Assembly (NCBI GenBank): GCA_964509425.1
Contig: CAZDWZ010000006.1
Span: 1 to 64,000, forward strand
Length of the DNA: 64,000 nucleotides
Reading direction: 5' to 3'
From: CAZDWZ01 sp964509425
GTDB lineage: Bacteria > Bdellovibrionota_C > UBA2361 > SZUA-149 > CAZDWZ01
Positions 17,381-26,331 of this stretch are shown here, one piece after another. The stretch's first letter is position 1; each line of letters starts with the position of its first letter. The notes under the pieces are model-generated. The model was given only the letters and a program-made list of their open reading frames with translations, ran no database searches and was not told where the DNA came from. A program made the position numbers and the translations under genes.

Positions 17381-18076
17381 ATGATATTGAAGAGTCTCTA
17401 CACAGTTTGCAGGCCAGCTATCACTGCCGCCGTTTGTCTCGGAGTCCTTGTCTTCGGAGTCGAGAACTCGGCGAATGCGGCACCTTCGACAACGCAATCC
17501 TGGCAGACAACCGCACCGGCTCCTGCGGCGTCCACCCCTACAATCTACGACTTTGCGGCTGAGATAGCGGCACTCATCGACCTCATCGAATCCTCCGAGC
17601 AAACACATTACGATGAATACGGCGACGGTGAGTACGTCTGCGAAGCTACAGAATTCGGCGAAGAAACGATCGCGAATCTAGAAGAAGAGGTCGAATGTCA
17701 GGCGCAAAAGACTGTCGAGGTTAAGGCTACTGCCTATGTCGAACTCATCAGCGACAAGGGCAAAAAGGCGTATAAAGACAATGCCCTCGTCAAAGGCCTC
17801 GTTGATAGCTTCAACAACAAGAAGCCCGAGTCGATCGTCAGTGGAGTTCCAGTAGGTGTTCCTTTCGACCAATTAGAGCCCAATCTGTATCGGGGGTTAA
17901 CCGGGGGAACCGCCTACCTCTCCTTGAATCTCGGCATGAACTTTCAAGGTCTCAAGGAAGGGGTCGATTACAAAATCAAGTTCACCGAAATCGAGATTAT
18001 TAAGTGGATTGTGCAGTGCTGCAAAAAGATCTTCCCAGATCCAAAGCCAGTTCCAAAGGAACTTCCGAAAAAATAG
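17381..18076 (+). CDS. exported acidic protein, unknown
   Basis: 231 residues from the ATG at 17381 (GGGAGA seven bases upstream). Signal peptide of about 33 residues with hydrophobic core ITAAVCLGVLVFGV and a cut after NANA-like SANA. The mature part starts with an Ala/Pro/Thr linker, then an acidic section (DEYGDGEYVCEATEFGEET), then a basic-hydrophobic section and a CC pair near the end (IVQCCKKIFPDPKP). No family recognised. A bidirectional hairpin terminator follows at 18102-18133. Its style (signal peptide, low-complexity linker, acidic stretch) resembles the exported protein at 3198-3959, but I see no clear homology. Confidence 0.72.
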   Translation: MILKSLYTVCRPAITAAVCLGVLVFGVENSANAAPSTTQSWQTTAPAPAASTPTIYDFAAEIAALIDLIESSEQTHYDEYGDGEYVCEATEFGEETIANLEEEVECQAQKTVEVKATAYVELISDKGKKAYKDNALVKGLVDSFNNKKPESIVSGVPVGVPFDQLEPNLYRGLTGGTAYLSLNLGMNFQGLKEGVDYKIKFTEIEIIKWIVQCCKKIFPDPKPVPKELPKK

Positions 18077-18101
18077 TGTGCTGACAAATGTGACAAAGAA
18101 T

Positions 18102-18133
18102 GCAGCCGGGCGTGTCGAAACACTCCCGGCTGC
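18102..18133. terminator. hairpin terminator between convergent genes
   Basis: Perfect 9-base arms GCAGCCGGG (18102-18110) and CCCGGCTGC (18125-18133) between the stops at 18076 (plus) and 18161 (minus). It could serve both directions. Confidence 0.65.
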
Positions 18134-18160
18134 CGAACTTTCAAAATATGAAGATATCAG

Positions 18161-19309
18161 CTATTCCCAATCATAAGACTTGAGTGCTTCCTTCGCCTCA
18201 GGCGAATCAATCTCCTCGAGCGCAACCGCAGCAGCGTTTCTCACTTCACGCTGAGAATCCTTTAACAGCTTCACGATATCCGGAACGGCCCCGCCGGACG
18301 CCTCGCCGATCTTTCCAAGCGCAAGGCAGACCGACTTTCTCACTCTCGGATCGGGATCGGGAATCGCTCTCTGGAGAGCAGGCACCGCTTCCGCCGCATC
18401 GGGACCGATCCGTGAAAGCGCTTCCGCAGAAAACGACTTTACGTTCCACATCTGATCTCTCATCGCTCCGGCGAGCGCATCGACGGCGTCCTTCGCTTCG
18501 GCTCCAAGGTCACGAAGTGCCTTTGCCGCATCAGCGCGGAAGACCTTGTCTTTGTTCTTGAGCTGCTTAATAAGCTTCGGCACCGAGCCTTCCGGTTCAA
18601 AATTCATCCACGCTTCGAGTGCTTCATCGGTTGCAATCTTCCGAAGCGCTTCTGAGGCAAGCCATGCCACTTCGGGATCCTCATCGGTGAGCGTCGCGAT
18701 GAGCGCCGGAACCGCTTCTTCAGCCTTCTTCGCCGCTCGCATATTTCCGAGAGCCTTCGCGGAGTGGGCGCGAACCTGCATTTCAGGATCTTTCAAATGC
18801 GGAATGAGCGCGGGAACGCAAAGCTCTGCATCTCGAGCGGCACGTCCGAGTGCCTCGGCAACGGCCGCGCGAATTTCAGGATTTGGATTTTCCAGCTCAC
18901 CGACGAGCTTCTCCATCTCTTCGAGCGAGATAATTGAAAGTGCCCAAGCGATGCTCGAATGCAGTTCTGGCTCAGCGCCGGGCACCATCGAGATCATCTT
19001 ATCGATGGCCATGTGGGCGTAGGTTCCAATCTTTCCGAGAGAGAACACCGCACCCCTGCGGACAGCGAGGTCCGGCGCATCGAGCTTTTCCATCAGGTAG
19101 GGAATGGCTTCTCTCGCCAGCGCGCCGATGTTTCCGAGAGCAGGGAGGATCTCGTTTCTCACCATCTCGTTCTCGTCATTCACTGCCCCGAGCAGAGCTT
19201 TCACGGAGTCCTCGGTTCTCTCCATCCCGAGGCTGCTCACCGACTTCAGTCGAACTCGCCAATCTTCGTGTTTCAAATCGCTGATGAGCCGGGCTACAAT
19301 CTTATCCAT
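18161..19309 (-). CDS. HEAT-repeat protein
   Basis: 382 residues made almost entirely of helical HEAT repeats of the PBS-lyase type, about ten units. Examples are RLKSVSSLGMERTEDSVKALL, RRGAVFSLGKIGTYAHMAI, RAHSAKALGNMR and RKSVCLALGKIGEASGG. Such proteins are cytoplasmic protein-binding scaffolds or, in some cases, phycobilin lyases; the latter is unlikely here. Its start overlaps the last 8 bases of the 72-residue HisKA-like gene, which in turn overlaps the J-domain gene, so the three are translationally coupled and probably work together. A partner-binding role is inferred. Confidence 0.88.
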   Translation of the reverse strand: MDKIVARLISDLKHEDWRVRLKSVSSLGMERTEDSVKALLGAVNDENEMVRNEILPALGNIGALAREAIPYLMEKLDAPDLAVRRGAVFSLGKIGTYAHMAIDKMISMVPGAEPELHSSIAWALSIISLEEMEKLVGELENPNPEIRAAVAEALGRAARDAELCVPALIPHLKDPEMQVRAHSAKALGNMRAAKKAEEAVPALIATLTDEDPEVAWLASEALRKIATDEALEAWMNFEPEGSVPKLIKQLKNKDKVFRADAAKALRDLGAEAKDAVDALAGAMRDQMWNVKSFSAEALSRIGPDAAEAVPALQRAIPDPDPRVRKSVCLALGKIGEASGGAVPDIVKLLKDSQREVRNAAAVALEEIDSPEAKEALKSYDWE

Positions 19310-19520
19310 CGTGCGTTCCTTCAGTCCCCTTTGGGAGATCCCTTAATTCATTAAGCATGTCCCGAATCTTCTCGAGCGCCGATTTGGCGTCCTTGAGAGC
19401 GTCCGGGGGTACTTCATAACCGTCGACCAGGTCGGTAATAACGCCGAGCGCGACCCCAAGCGGCGTCCGCATCTTATGAGAGTAGCGCTCACAAACCGCT
19501 GCGACCGACTCCGACCTCAT
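19302..19520 (-). CDS. mini protein resembling a HisKA phosphoacceptor helix
   Basis: 72 residues. The segment ERYSHKMRTPLGVALGVITDL strongly resembles the H-box of histidine kinases (S-H-x-x-R-T-P-L), with the potential phosphorylated histidine at residue 15. The second half is a charged helix (LKDAKSALEKIRDMLNELRDL) as in a two-helix dimerisation domain. No ATPase domain is present in frame or in neighbouring genes of this operon. It shares 4 bases (ATGA) with the J-domain gene upstream and 8 bases with the HEAT gene downstream. It could be a phosphotransfer dimer or a kinase decoy; this is inference from one motif. Chance resemblance is possible but the fit is good. Confidence 0.6.
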   Translation of the reverse strand: MRSESVAAVCERYSHKMRTPLGVALGVITDLVDGYEVPPDALKDAKSALEKIRDMLNELRDLPKGTEGTHDG

Positions 19521-21316
19521 ATTATGCCTCTTTTTTTGGCAAAACGTTCCTCTTTTCCTTCTGTAATCTCGGCATGTTGGGCAAGGAGGGCCTTCGCACG
19601 CTGAAAATGCTGGGTGAGCCGGGCAAACTCTTCTGCTGTACCTGTCGCGGTATCAGGGTGAACCGTCTTTGCTTTTCTCCGATAGGCCCGGACCAAAGAC
19701 GCCTCATCTGCCCGAGGGGAGAGCTCAAAATACTGAAGAAGCGCCCGGAGCTCAGAATAGCCTCCGGCGGCGGCGACCGAGCGAATCGGCGCATGGGTTC
19801 GAGACCTTGGCGCTCCCTCTCCGCGAATTTCGCCATGCCAGGTCCTTCGCGATCCCTCGGACCAGACCCTTTGAGTTCCGTCGGGGCGAGCTCTTCGACT
19901 TTTCTCGGGCCAAGCCCGGCGAAGCGGTTCAATTGATCGCCGAGGGCTCCAGAAATGAAACAGCAAGAAGCTACAAAGTGTAACCAGCAGAAGAGACATT
20001 CCCCGCACAAGTATCCCCACGAGCTTTGTTCCTTCTCCCGGCGAGTAGTTCAACTCGGCATGCGCTTCTGGTGAAAGGCGGTCCCACAGCTCTTGAAACC
20101 ACGGCTCTTGGCGCGGCAGGAGAAGCGAGAGCTTTTCCACGAGGGACTTTCTCGCGGCAAGCTCTCCTGGAAAAATCTCATACGAACCGAGAAGAGCACG
20201 CGCCGAGTCCTCTCTCCTTCCTGACTCCCAAGCGTTTGCGGAGAAGCGAACGAGGAACAAACTGTAGAGAGCGGCGACCTCATTATCAAACATTGAGATT
20301 CGCCGAAGGAATTCGAGCTTCGACGCCGCATACAGCGGAAGCTGCTCTTCAAACGGCGCACGTATCAGCTCTTCTAGAGATTTTTTAAACAACGAAAGCA
20401 ACTCCTTCGAGCGTTCAAACTGAACATCGAGAATTGAGAGCCATGAGATCTTCGTCTCGAGGGGGACATTTCCCTTCACCATACGTTCATTGGTCGCTCT
20501 TCGCTGAACCCGCATCAGATATTTGCCCGCTTCGGTTTTCGGGTTTTCCTTCGCCTCGAGACATCCTGCGTAAAATTCGGAGTTTGCCGAACCACGGCAA
20601 GATTCCACAGTGCCGCGGAGGCGAGCGAATCGGACGGCTTCTTCAACATTCTCTCCAGCAAAAGCACGCTGGTACTCGCCAAGATCGTCCGAATCGAATT
20701 TCAGATCGATACCGGGAAGATCGCGAAGGAGAAGATTTCCATGCCTCCTCGAGTCGACCGCGACCACGAGCCCTCGAATGTATTCCGACGATTTTTGTCT
20801 CGGGAGCTTATAGAACGCGTCGAGGATCCGTGGCGACGCCTTCCGGCTCTTGAGCAGCGCATGGACAGCCTCCGGAACATTTGCCGCGAGAAGACTGGCA
20901 TCACTGGAGATAAACTTCTCGCCTTCGGGTGTTTGCGACAGGAGTTGCAGCGCCGCAACGCTTGTCCTCTCGTTGGCTTGTCCATCGAGCAGGAAACGAC
21001 GAAGCTCGCTTGCCGCCGGTATCCGGGTATTCGAGTCCACCGCCCGCTGTAAATACATCTCAAATGCCGAAGCGCAGCTCACTTCTTTGGCGCCGAATTC
21101 CTCGAGCACCTTGCAATCCCGCTCATTTTTCAGCTCACATTCTCCGCAATAGAGATTCACTCCGAAGAGCTCGATAATCTCCGCGGCATACACCTCGCGC
21201 GAAGATGAGGGCAAATAGAGGGAAATGCAGATTAAGAAAAATAGAATCCACGGATATTGCGATTTTGTATTGCGACGAGACTGACGCAGGCGTTGATGGC
21301 GAACAAACTTTAACAT
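19517..21316 (-). CDS. membrane protein with C-terminal J-domain
   Basis: 599 residues from ATG 21316; a TTG at 21406 with GGGAGA upstream is an alternative that adds 30 residues. A basic N terminus precedes a signal/anchor (WILFFLICISLYL). There follow about 400 residues of mostly helical, repeat-like unknown sequence with an early cysteine cluster (VNLYCGECELKNERDC), a second membrane segment (GILVRGMSLLLVTLCSFLLFHF) and an Arg-rich linker. The C-terminal J-domain (about residues 535-595) has YRRKAKTVHPDTATG with the HPD triad that stimulates DnaK ATPase. Topology would put the middle part in the periplasm and the J-domain in the cytoplasm. First gene of the overlapping three-gene operon. 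Confidence 0.8.
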   Translation of the reverse strand: MLKFVRHQRLRQSRRNTKSQYPWILFFLICISLYLPSSSREVYAAEIIELFGVNLYCGECELKNERDCKVLEEFGAKEVSCASAFEMYLQRAVDSNTRIPAASELRRFLLDGQANERTSVAALQLLSQTPEGEKFISSDASLLAANVPEAVHALLKSRKASPRILDAFYKLPRQKSSEYIRGLVVAVDSRRHGNLLLRDLPGIDLKFDSDDLGEYQRAFAGENVEEAVRFARLRGTVESCRGSANSEFYAGCLEAKENPKTEAGKYLMRVQRRATNERMVKGNVPLETKISWLSILDVQFERSKELLSLFKKSLEELIRAPFEEQLPLYAASKLEFLRRISMFDNEVAALYSLFLVRFSANAWESGRREDSARALLGSYEIFPGELAARKSLVEKLSLLLPRQEPWFQELWDRLSPEAHAELNYSPGEGTKLVGILVRGMSLLLVTLCSFLLFHFWSPRRSIEPLRRAWPEKSRRARPDGTQRVWSEGSRRTWHGEIRGEGAPRSRTHAPIRSVAAAGGYSELRALLQYFELSPRADEASLVRAYRRKAKTVHPDTATGTAEEFARLTQHFQRAKALLAQHAEITEGKEERFAKKRGII

Positions 21317-22184
21317 CGTCTTATCAAACAGAAGAAACAAATCGGTTGTTGTCGAGCGCAGCTTCCTCCTTGCCGTCTGCTGCAGAGCGAAGAAAGCATA
21401 CCGCAAAACGCGGTTCTCCCAAACGTAGAAATACCTTGAAAGAGGAGAATATTTCTCATGCTTTTACCGAAATGCCACCCTGCCAACCGCCCGGCGATTC
21501 ACTGTGAACAATTTGGGGATTTCATTCAGACTTTCTTCTCCCGAGAGGAACGGAGAGCATGTCTCTTTGACACTCGTTTGTTGATCACAATCGCCCTCTC
21601 GGCCGGTCACGACGTGGCAATTTTTAAGACGATCCTTCACAGACAACCCGCGAGAGCATTCTCACAGGTCACGTTATTCTTTCGTCGCTCGACTCTGTTC
21701 CGCTCGCAGGGACGAGGCAGCTCGTCGCAGTATCTCTCGAAACGCTGAAAGTTACCCGACTTCGCTTTCCTTCCTCGGCTGTCGCGCACGATCAGAGGTC
21801 AAAACATCGGATGTTTCCCGGCCTTTCCCCGCCGAATACCATCATCATTCTCCATGCAGCGTGAATCTTCATCGGGCTGCGTTCCCTATCCGATTCAATC
21901 CCAATTTCTCGAAAGATTTGCCGCCAAAAAACTTTCCAAGGAGACGAAACATTCGCGGGCAGATCGCCGATTACGAGACAAAGTATGTACAAGAAACGAA
22001 ATATAGTGTTGTGACGAGAGTGACGACGGCCTTGTTTGCGAGCCGCTTTTTTCATCGCTCGATGAAATAAAAATATGAAAACAGCTTTCGTTGAGCGGAG
22101 TTAACATCTCGTCATCCACGTGAGCGCAGAGAAATCGCGCGCCGAGACGCAGGATCCTTCGAACATGGAGTACTTTATTCTTCC
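21317..22184. other. non-coding stretch before the Tad cluster
   Basis: About 870 bases between the divergent J-domain operon and the Tad operon. Several short open frames exist, none with both a ribosome site and a protein-like composition. It must carry promoters for both operons; I cannot place them with confidence. Confidence 0.5.
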
Positions 22185-23768
22185 ATGGTACTGAACCGCA
22201 AAATTGGCCCCCGAAAAATGGAGCTCTTTGAAAGTATGAGGATTGCTTGCGTCGACAATTCGCCAATCGAGCGAGAGCAAATTATCCGATATTTGGAGGA
22301 AGCCTTTTCTTCGCAGCGCGGAGCAGTCGGCCATCTGCCTGACGCCGCAATCTCCTCCTGCTCATTAGAGGAGCTTATGTTTGTCGCTCACCCCGGAACA
22401 ATCATCATCGGTCCAGGGTTTGAGATTGAACAAACCTTCGAGGCATGCCGCAAGATTTGTGAACATTTTCCTGACTCACCGGTAATACTGATTTTCGCAC
22501 CCGCGAATTACTCTCTTCGCGTCCTTCGGCGATTCGAACGCTTTACGAAAGCGTTGTTCTGCTGGGAAGAACCATCTACCCGCCTCGTTCACACGTTGCT
22601 TGAGCTCGAGAATTCACCACCAAGCCGAAAACGCGGACGGCTCCTCGTGGTATCGGGTGTAAAAGGCGGCATCGGAGCGACCTCATATGTTGCTGGATTG
22701 GCTCACGCAGGCCAGTCCCTGGGGCATACGGCCGTGCTCGTCGACCTGTCGGCATCGGGTGCGCTGATTCATTACATGGGAGCAGCACGGAGGCATTCAG
22801 GTGAGTATTCCACAATTCTCTCCGAGCGACTTCGCCCGCAGAGGGAAATCATCGACCGTCTCCTCGTCTCGGCGCCGAATGGCACCACGCTGCTGCTCCC
22901 ACCCAGCGGAAGTAAGGAGATCAGAGAAATGTGGCTGCGAGACGCGAGCCGATTTGAGTTTTCACTGATTCTCTTCGAGTTTCTGCTGGAGATGTTTGAT
23001 CTCGTCATCGTTGATCGAGCTGGAGCCGAAGGCATACTCCCATTTGCTCTGAACAGTCAGGCAGACATTCGATTACTTCTCACAACAAATGATCCCGCTT
23101 CAGTGTATCTGCTTCAGCGAGAACTTTGTGAGCTGGCTGAGATTCCTGGGGATGCCGAAACGTGTGTCGCTGTAAATCTTCTGCTGAATGAAGGTCTCAC
23201 CGACAAAGATGTTTTCGAATTTGCAGTAATAAATGAGCCGGCATTGAGACCCGTCATTCATCTCCCGATGTTACCCAGCGACCATCGGGCCCGTCACTGG
23301 ATTGGAACCGGGAATACCCTCTACACCGAGGGCTGTCGCCAGACCCAGGCAGTCCTGGAAACACATGCGCGAACCTTCTTGTCCAAGCAGCCTCTCGCAG
23401 CAGTGAAGCCGGTAACGGTCGAAGGAGTGAGCTCGCCCTCCGCATCGCACACGTTCACGCAATTCATCGAAAAGATCCACAGAAAGCTTCCGCGGCGCTC
23501 GTCGACAAGGCTCCTTCCAGCGCCTTCCAACCTTCTGCTCTCCGAAGACCCGAACTCGAATATTTCTATAATGCGGCCGAGATTGAGCGCCAGAAAGGCG
23601 TTCGTGGGTGAGTCACCAAGCGAGCATCTTGATGAACACGGGTCACTCACTCTCGAACAGGTGTTGTTTTTTAGCGGTGCGATAGCGCTCGCTTGCGTCG
23701 CCATTCCAGACATTTTGTCCAACTTTGCAGAGTACCTGAACCAATTCGTCGATGGAGGAAGTTTATGA
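22185..23768 (+). CDS. cpaE: CpaE/TadZ-like ATPase with pilin-like C-terminal tail
   Basis: 527 residues; the start could instead be 22218 or 22236 (MRIACVD), as no ribosome site is decisive. Residues about 18-140 form a receiver-like domain lacking clear phosphorylation residues, as in CpaE/TadZ, which places the pilus machine at its site in the cell. Residues about 150-400 form the MinD/ParA-type ATPase: deviant Walker A KGGIGATS, VLVDLSASG, and LVIVDRAGAEG. Unusually, after a linker the protein ends in HGSLTLEQVLFFSGAIALA, which has the G/S cleavage junction, Glu at +5 and hydrophobic helix of a Flp prepilin (residues 487-527). The next gene, the Flp pilin, starts inside its stop codon (ATGA). 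The tail may be a true fusion or a second pilin made from an internal start (ATG 23571, GTG 23604). Confidence 0.85.
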   Translation: MVLNRKIGPRKMELFESMRIACVDNSPIEREQIIRYLEEAFSSQRGAVGHLPDAAISSCSLEELMFVAHPGTIIIGPGFEIEQTFEACRKICEHFPDSPVILIFAPANYSLRVLRRFERFTKALFCWEEPSTRLVHTLLELENSPPSRKRGRLLVVSGVKGGIGATSYVAGLAHAGQSLGHTAVLVDLSASGALIHYMGAARRHSGEYSTILSERLRPQREIIDRLLVSAPNGTTLLLPPSGSKEIREMWLRDASRFEFSLILFEFLLEMFDLVIVDRAGAEGILPFALNSQADIRLLLTTNDPASVYLLQRELCELAEIPGDAETCVAVNLLLNEGLTDKDVFEFAVINEPALRPVIHLPMLPSDHRARHWIGTGNTLYTEGCRQTQAVLETHARTFLSKQPLAAVKPVTVEGVSSPSASHTFTQFIEKIHRKLPRRSSTRLLPAPSNLLLSEDPNSNISIMRPRLSARKAFVGESPSEHLDEHGSLTLEQVLFFSGAIALACVAIPDILSNFAEYLNQFVDGGSL

Positions 23769-23974
23769 TCGCAATCGTGCAATATGTTCGCTCAGAAGAA
23801 GAAGGCTCGTTGGCTCTCGAGCAGGTCTTAATCATAGCGGCCATCGTCACTATGTCCGCAGGTCTCTTCGTCTTCTACGACAACATCTCGAACTACTTCC
23901 GCACTTTTAACATCGCAGCGCTTCCGACCGGAGTTTCAATTTCTCCTTCGAGCTCTGGAACCAACAATCCTTGA
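23765..23974 (+). CDS. flp: Flp-type pilin
   Basis: 69 residues, typical for a type IVb/Flp prepilin. Short leader ending in SEEEG, then mature start SLALEQVLIIAAIV with Glu at +5 and an unbroken hydrophobic helix, and a Ser/Pro-rich end. A TadV/CpaA peptidase would cut after Gly14; that gene is not in this window. GGAGG lies six bases before the ATG, and the start overlaps the stop of the CpaE-like gene. Probably the main pilus subunit, or one of two if the tail of the preceding protein is also used. Confidence 0.88.
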   Translation: MIAIVQYVRSEEEGSLALEQVLIIAAIVTMSAGLFVFYDNISNYFRTFNIAALPTGVSISPSSSGTNNP

Positions 23975-24007
23975 GACTTTCTCAATGCTTCGACGGACAT
24001 TGAATTT

Positions 24008-24910
24008 ATGAAAACACCTGCTCGCCCAAAGCGAATCAAACCCGTTTTTCGCTCGCGTGCCGGGTCGTTACTCCTGGCCGTGTCCACGGCTGTCGCAGGA
24101 GCATTATTTATGGCGGCCGTTCAACCTCGCAGTATCATTTCTCAGCCGGCGAATGCGACTCATGAATTCAATCTCGCACTTGACGATGTGATCATGGTCC
24201 CTGCTCCCACTCGAAACATCGCAAAGGGCGAGCGACTCGCTGCGGTTCCTTTCACGACCATAAAATGGCCAAGAAGCCGAATTTCGTCAGAGTATCTGCA
24301 AAGCGAAGACCTGCATAAGGAGGCGGTCGCTGCGCTGCCGCTCTCAAAATACCTCCCCGTTCCGCTCACCTCGATAAGCCAAGACCTCTCGGATGGAAAT
24401 CTGGTAACGGAGCGAATCCCCCCGGGAATGCGTGCGATTACCGTCCGCGTTGATGCCGAGGCCGCGGTTGAGGGTTGGGCGCAATCTGGAAACTTTGTCG
24501 ATGTAATCATGGTGCGGCAGGGCAAAGAATCCGGACTCGAATCCAAGGTAATTGCGGAGAACATAAAAATACTCTCGGCAGGCCGTTCTGCAGAACCCGC
24601 TCTGAATGATCAAGCTTCGCCCCAACCACCGAGCACCGTCACGCTCCTGGTGAATCAAGAGGATGCCCTGAAGATAAAAACTGCGTCGACTTTGGGTAAG
24701 CTCACGTTTGCTCTCCGAGGATCGGGAGATCAATCACCTACAACCGCTATACGACTAGACCAACGGACTTTGCTCGGAGCCGGAAAAGCCACCACTCAAA
24801 TCATCACTGGAGTGGCCCGCGGTCCGAATGGCCAGATGTACACTCTTGGCAATTCCTCTCGTTGGGTAAAAACCGATTCGAGCCGTGATGACGGAGTGGC
24901 GGTCCCATGA
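24008..24910 (+). CDS. cpaB: CpaB/RcpC-like pilus assembly protein
   Basis: 300 residues. N-terminal signal/anchor (SLLLAVSTAVAGALFMAAV), then a SAF domain (VPAPTRNIAKGERL, FTTIKWPRS), then an RcpC domain with IPPGMRAITVRVDAEAAVEGWAQSGNFVDVIMV, the family hallmark, followed by a TLLVNQEDALKIKTASTLGKL segment. Periplasmic, working with the outer-membrane secretin to guide the pilus. Its stop overlaps the CpaF start by four bases. The secretin gene (CpaC/RcpA), which normally follows, is absent here. Confidence 0.92.
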   Translation: MKTPARPKRIKPVFRSRAGSLLLAVSTAVAGALFMAAVQPRSIISQPANATHEFNLALDDVIMVPAPTRNIAKGERLAAVPFTTIKWPRSRISSEYLQSEDLHKEAVAALPLSKYLPVPLTSISQDLSDGNLVTERIPPGMRAITVRVDAEAAVEGWAQSGNFVDVIMVRQGKESGLESKVIAENIKILSAGRSAEPALNDQASPQPPSTVTLLVNQEDALKIKTASTLGKLTFALRGSGDQSPTTAIRLDQRTLLGAGKATTQIITGVARGPNGQMYTLGNSSRWVKTDSSRDDGVAVP

Positions 24911-26331
24911 GCGCGGCTAAAACTCTCGAGGACAAATTTCGACCTGGTGCCGCAGAGATTGCGCGCCATTTTTTCTGCTCATCTCTCTCGTCTCAACTCG
25001 TGCAGACACCCGAAAATGCGAGAGGCTCGGAGCTCACGGCCTCCGGCAAATATATTGTTCGCGAAGTAAAGAAGTTTCTCGGACAGACCGCGGCCACAAA
25101 ATCGGACGCGGAACAAAAAGCGCATGCACCGTCGGAGGAGGATTTACTCGCGCTTGTAAAGAAAGTGGAAGAGCGAGAATCCGAGGAACTCTCCGAGCGT
25201 GAGCGAGTTGCCGTCGTGACTGCGCTTTACTCAGCACTCGATCACTACGACATTCTCTCCCCGCTCCTGGAGAATCACGACGTCAATGACATCATCATTC
25301 GAGCCTTTGACGATATTAGCGTTCAAACCAATCGCAGAAATATCCAGACGGACCTCAAATTCGCCGACCACGACTCATACAAAGCGTTTGTCGAGAATCT
25401 TCTCAAGCGGGCCGGCAAAGCTTGCACCATTGGTTCTCCGGTTGTAGACGCAGCACCCGATCCGCACGTGCGTGTTTGTGCGACTCATGAATCTTTCTCT
25501 CCACCCGGCTCCGGTCCGATGCTGACCATTCGTATTGCACGGAATGAGTACATTTCTCTCGATGCCCTCATCCATCATCAACTCGCTCCGCCACTTATTC
25601 TCGATTATCTCGCGGTGCTCGTCGCCACCGGCCAATGCAGTGTACTGATCGCGGGAGAGGTCGGAACCGGCAAAACTACCCTTCTGAGAGCTCTCTCGAG
25701 CCGCATCCCTGAGAGCGAAGCTATTCTCGTTATCGAAGACACGCACGAGATTGTTCTGCAACGCCGATTTGTAAGAACTCTGATCACTCGCGAACCGAAT
25801 ACGGAGGGCGCAGGCAGAATCAGTCCCGCGCTCGCGATCAGAACCGGAATGCGGATGGCGATGAACCGGCTCATACTCGGCGAAATGCGTGATGCCGAAG
25901 CCGCCGAATCGTTCATAGATGTCTGCGCTTCGGGTCATGCGGGCATGTCGACCATTCACTCGCGCTCGGCGAAGGATGCCATTGGACGGTTGGAGCTATT
26001 TCTCGCCCGCGCTCAAGGCGCCGTTCAAATCGAGACGATTCGCCGACAAATCGCAAATGCCGTCTCGGTCATCGTGTTTCTCGGCGTAGATCGAGACGCC
26101 GGGAAGCGCAGAATTCTCGAGGTCGTCGAAATCGGATCCTTCTCCGACGGAGCAATTCAACTCTCACCGATGTTTCGTTACTTGCCGCATCCCAACCGAC
26201 CGCAGTGGAGACGGGAGGCCGGATTGAGCCAATTTCAGGCGGAACTCCAGTCGACAGGCCTCGCCTTGCCCACGGCCGGAGGTACTCTCGGTTTGGATCC
26301 GGAGAACTCTTATGTCAGAGGTGGAATTTGA
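24907..26331 (+). CDS. cpaF: CpaF/TadA secretion ATPase
   Basis: 474 residues. Hexameric ATPase that powers Flp pilus polymerisation from the cytoplasmic side. Walker A GEVGTGKTT at about residues 250-258, Asp-box VIEDTHEIVL, Walker B with LILGEMRDAEA, and His-box GHAGMSTIHSRS. The N-terminal region includes the three-helix segment (LLALVKKVEERESEELSERERVAVV) usual in CpaF. ATGA overlap with CpaB; its own stop overlaps a TTG start for TadB. Well conserved. Confidence 0.96.
   Translation: MSAAKTLEDKFRPGAAEIARHFFCSSLSSQLVQTPENARGSELTASGKYIVREVKKFLGQTAATKSDAEQKAHAPSEEDLLALVKKVEERESEELSERERVAVVTALYSALDHYDILSPLLENHDVNDIIIRAFDDISVQTNRRNIQTDLKFADHDSYKAFVENLLKRAGKACTIGSPVVDAAPDPHVRVCATHESFSPPGSGPMLTIRIARNEYISLDALIHHQLAPPLILDYLAVLVATGQCSVLIAGEVGTGKTTLLRALSSRIPESEAILVIEDTHEIVLQRRFVRTLITREPNTEGAGRISPALAIRTGMRMAMNRLILGEMRDAEAAESFIDVCASGHAGMSTIHSRSAKDAIGRLELFLARAQGAVQIETIRRQIANAVSVIVFLGVDRDAGKRRILEVVEIGSFSDGAIQLSPMFRYLPHPNRPQWRREAGLSQFQAELQSTGLALPTAGGTLGLDPENSYVRGGI

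Noticed and set aside
21458..21748. 96-residue frame before the Tad cluster
   Set aside because: No ribosome site and no protein-like pattern; could not be supported.
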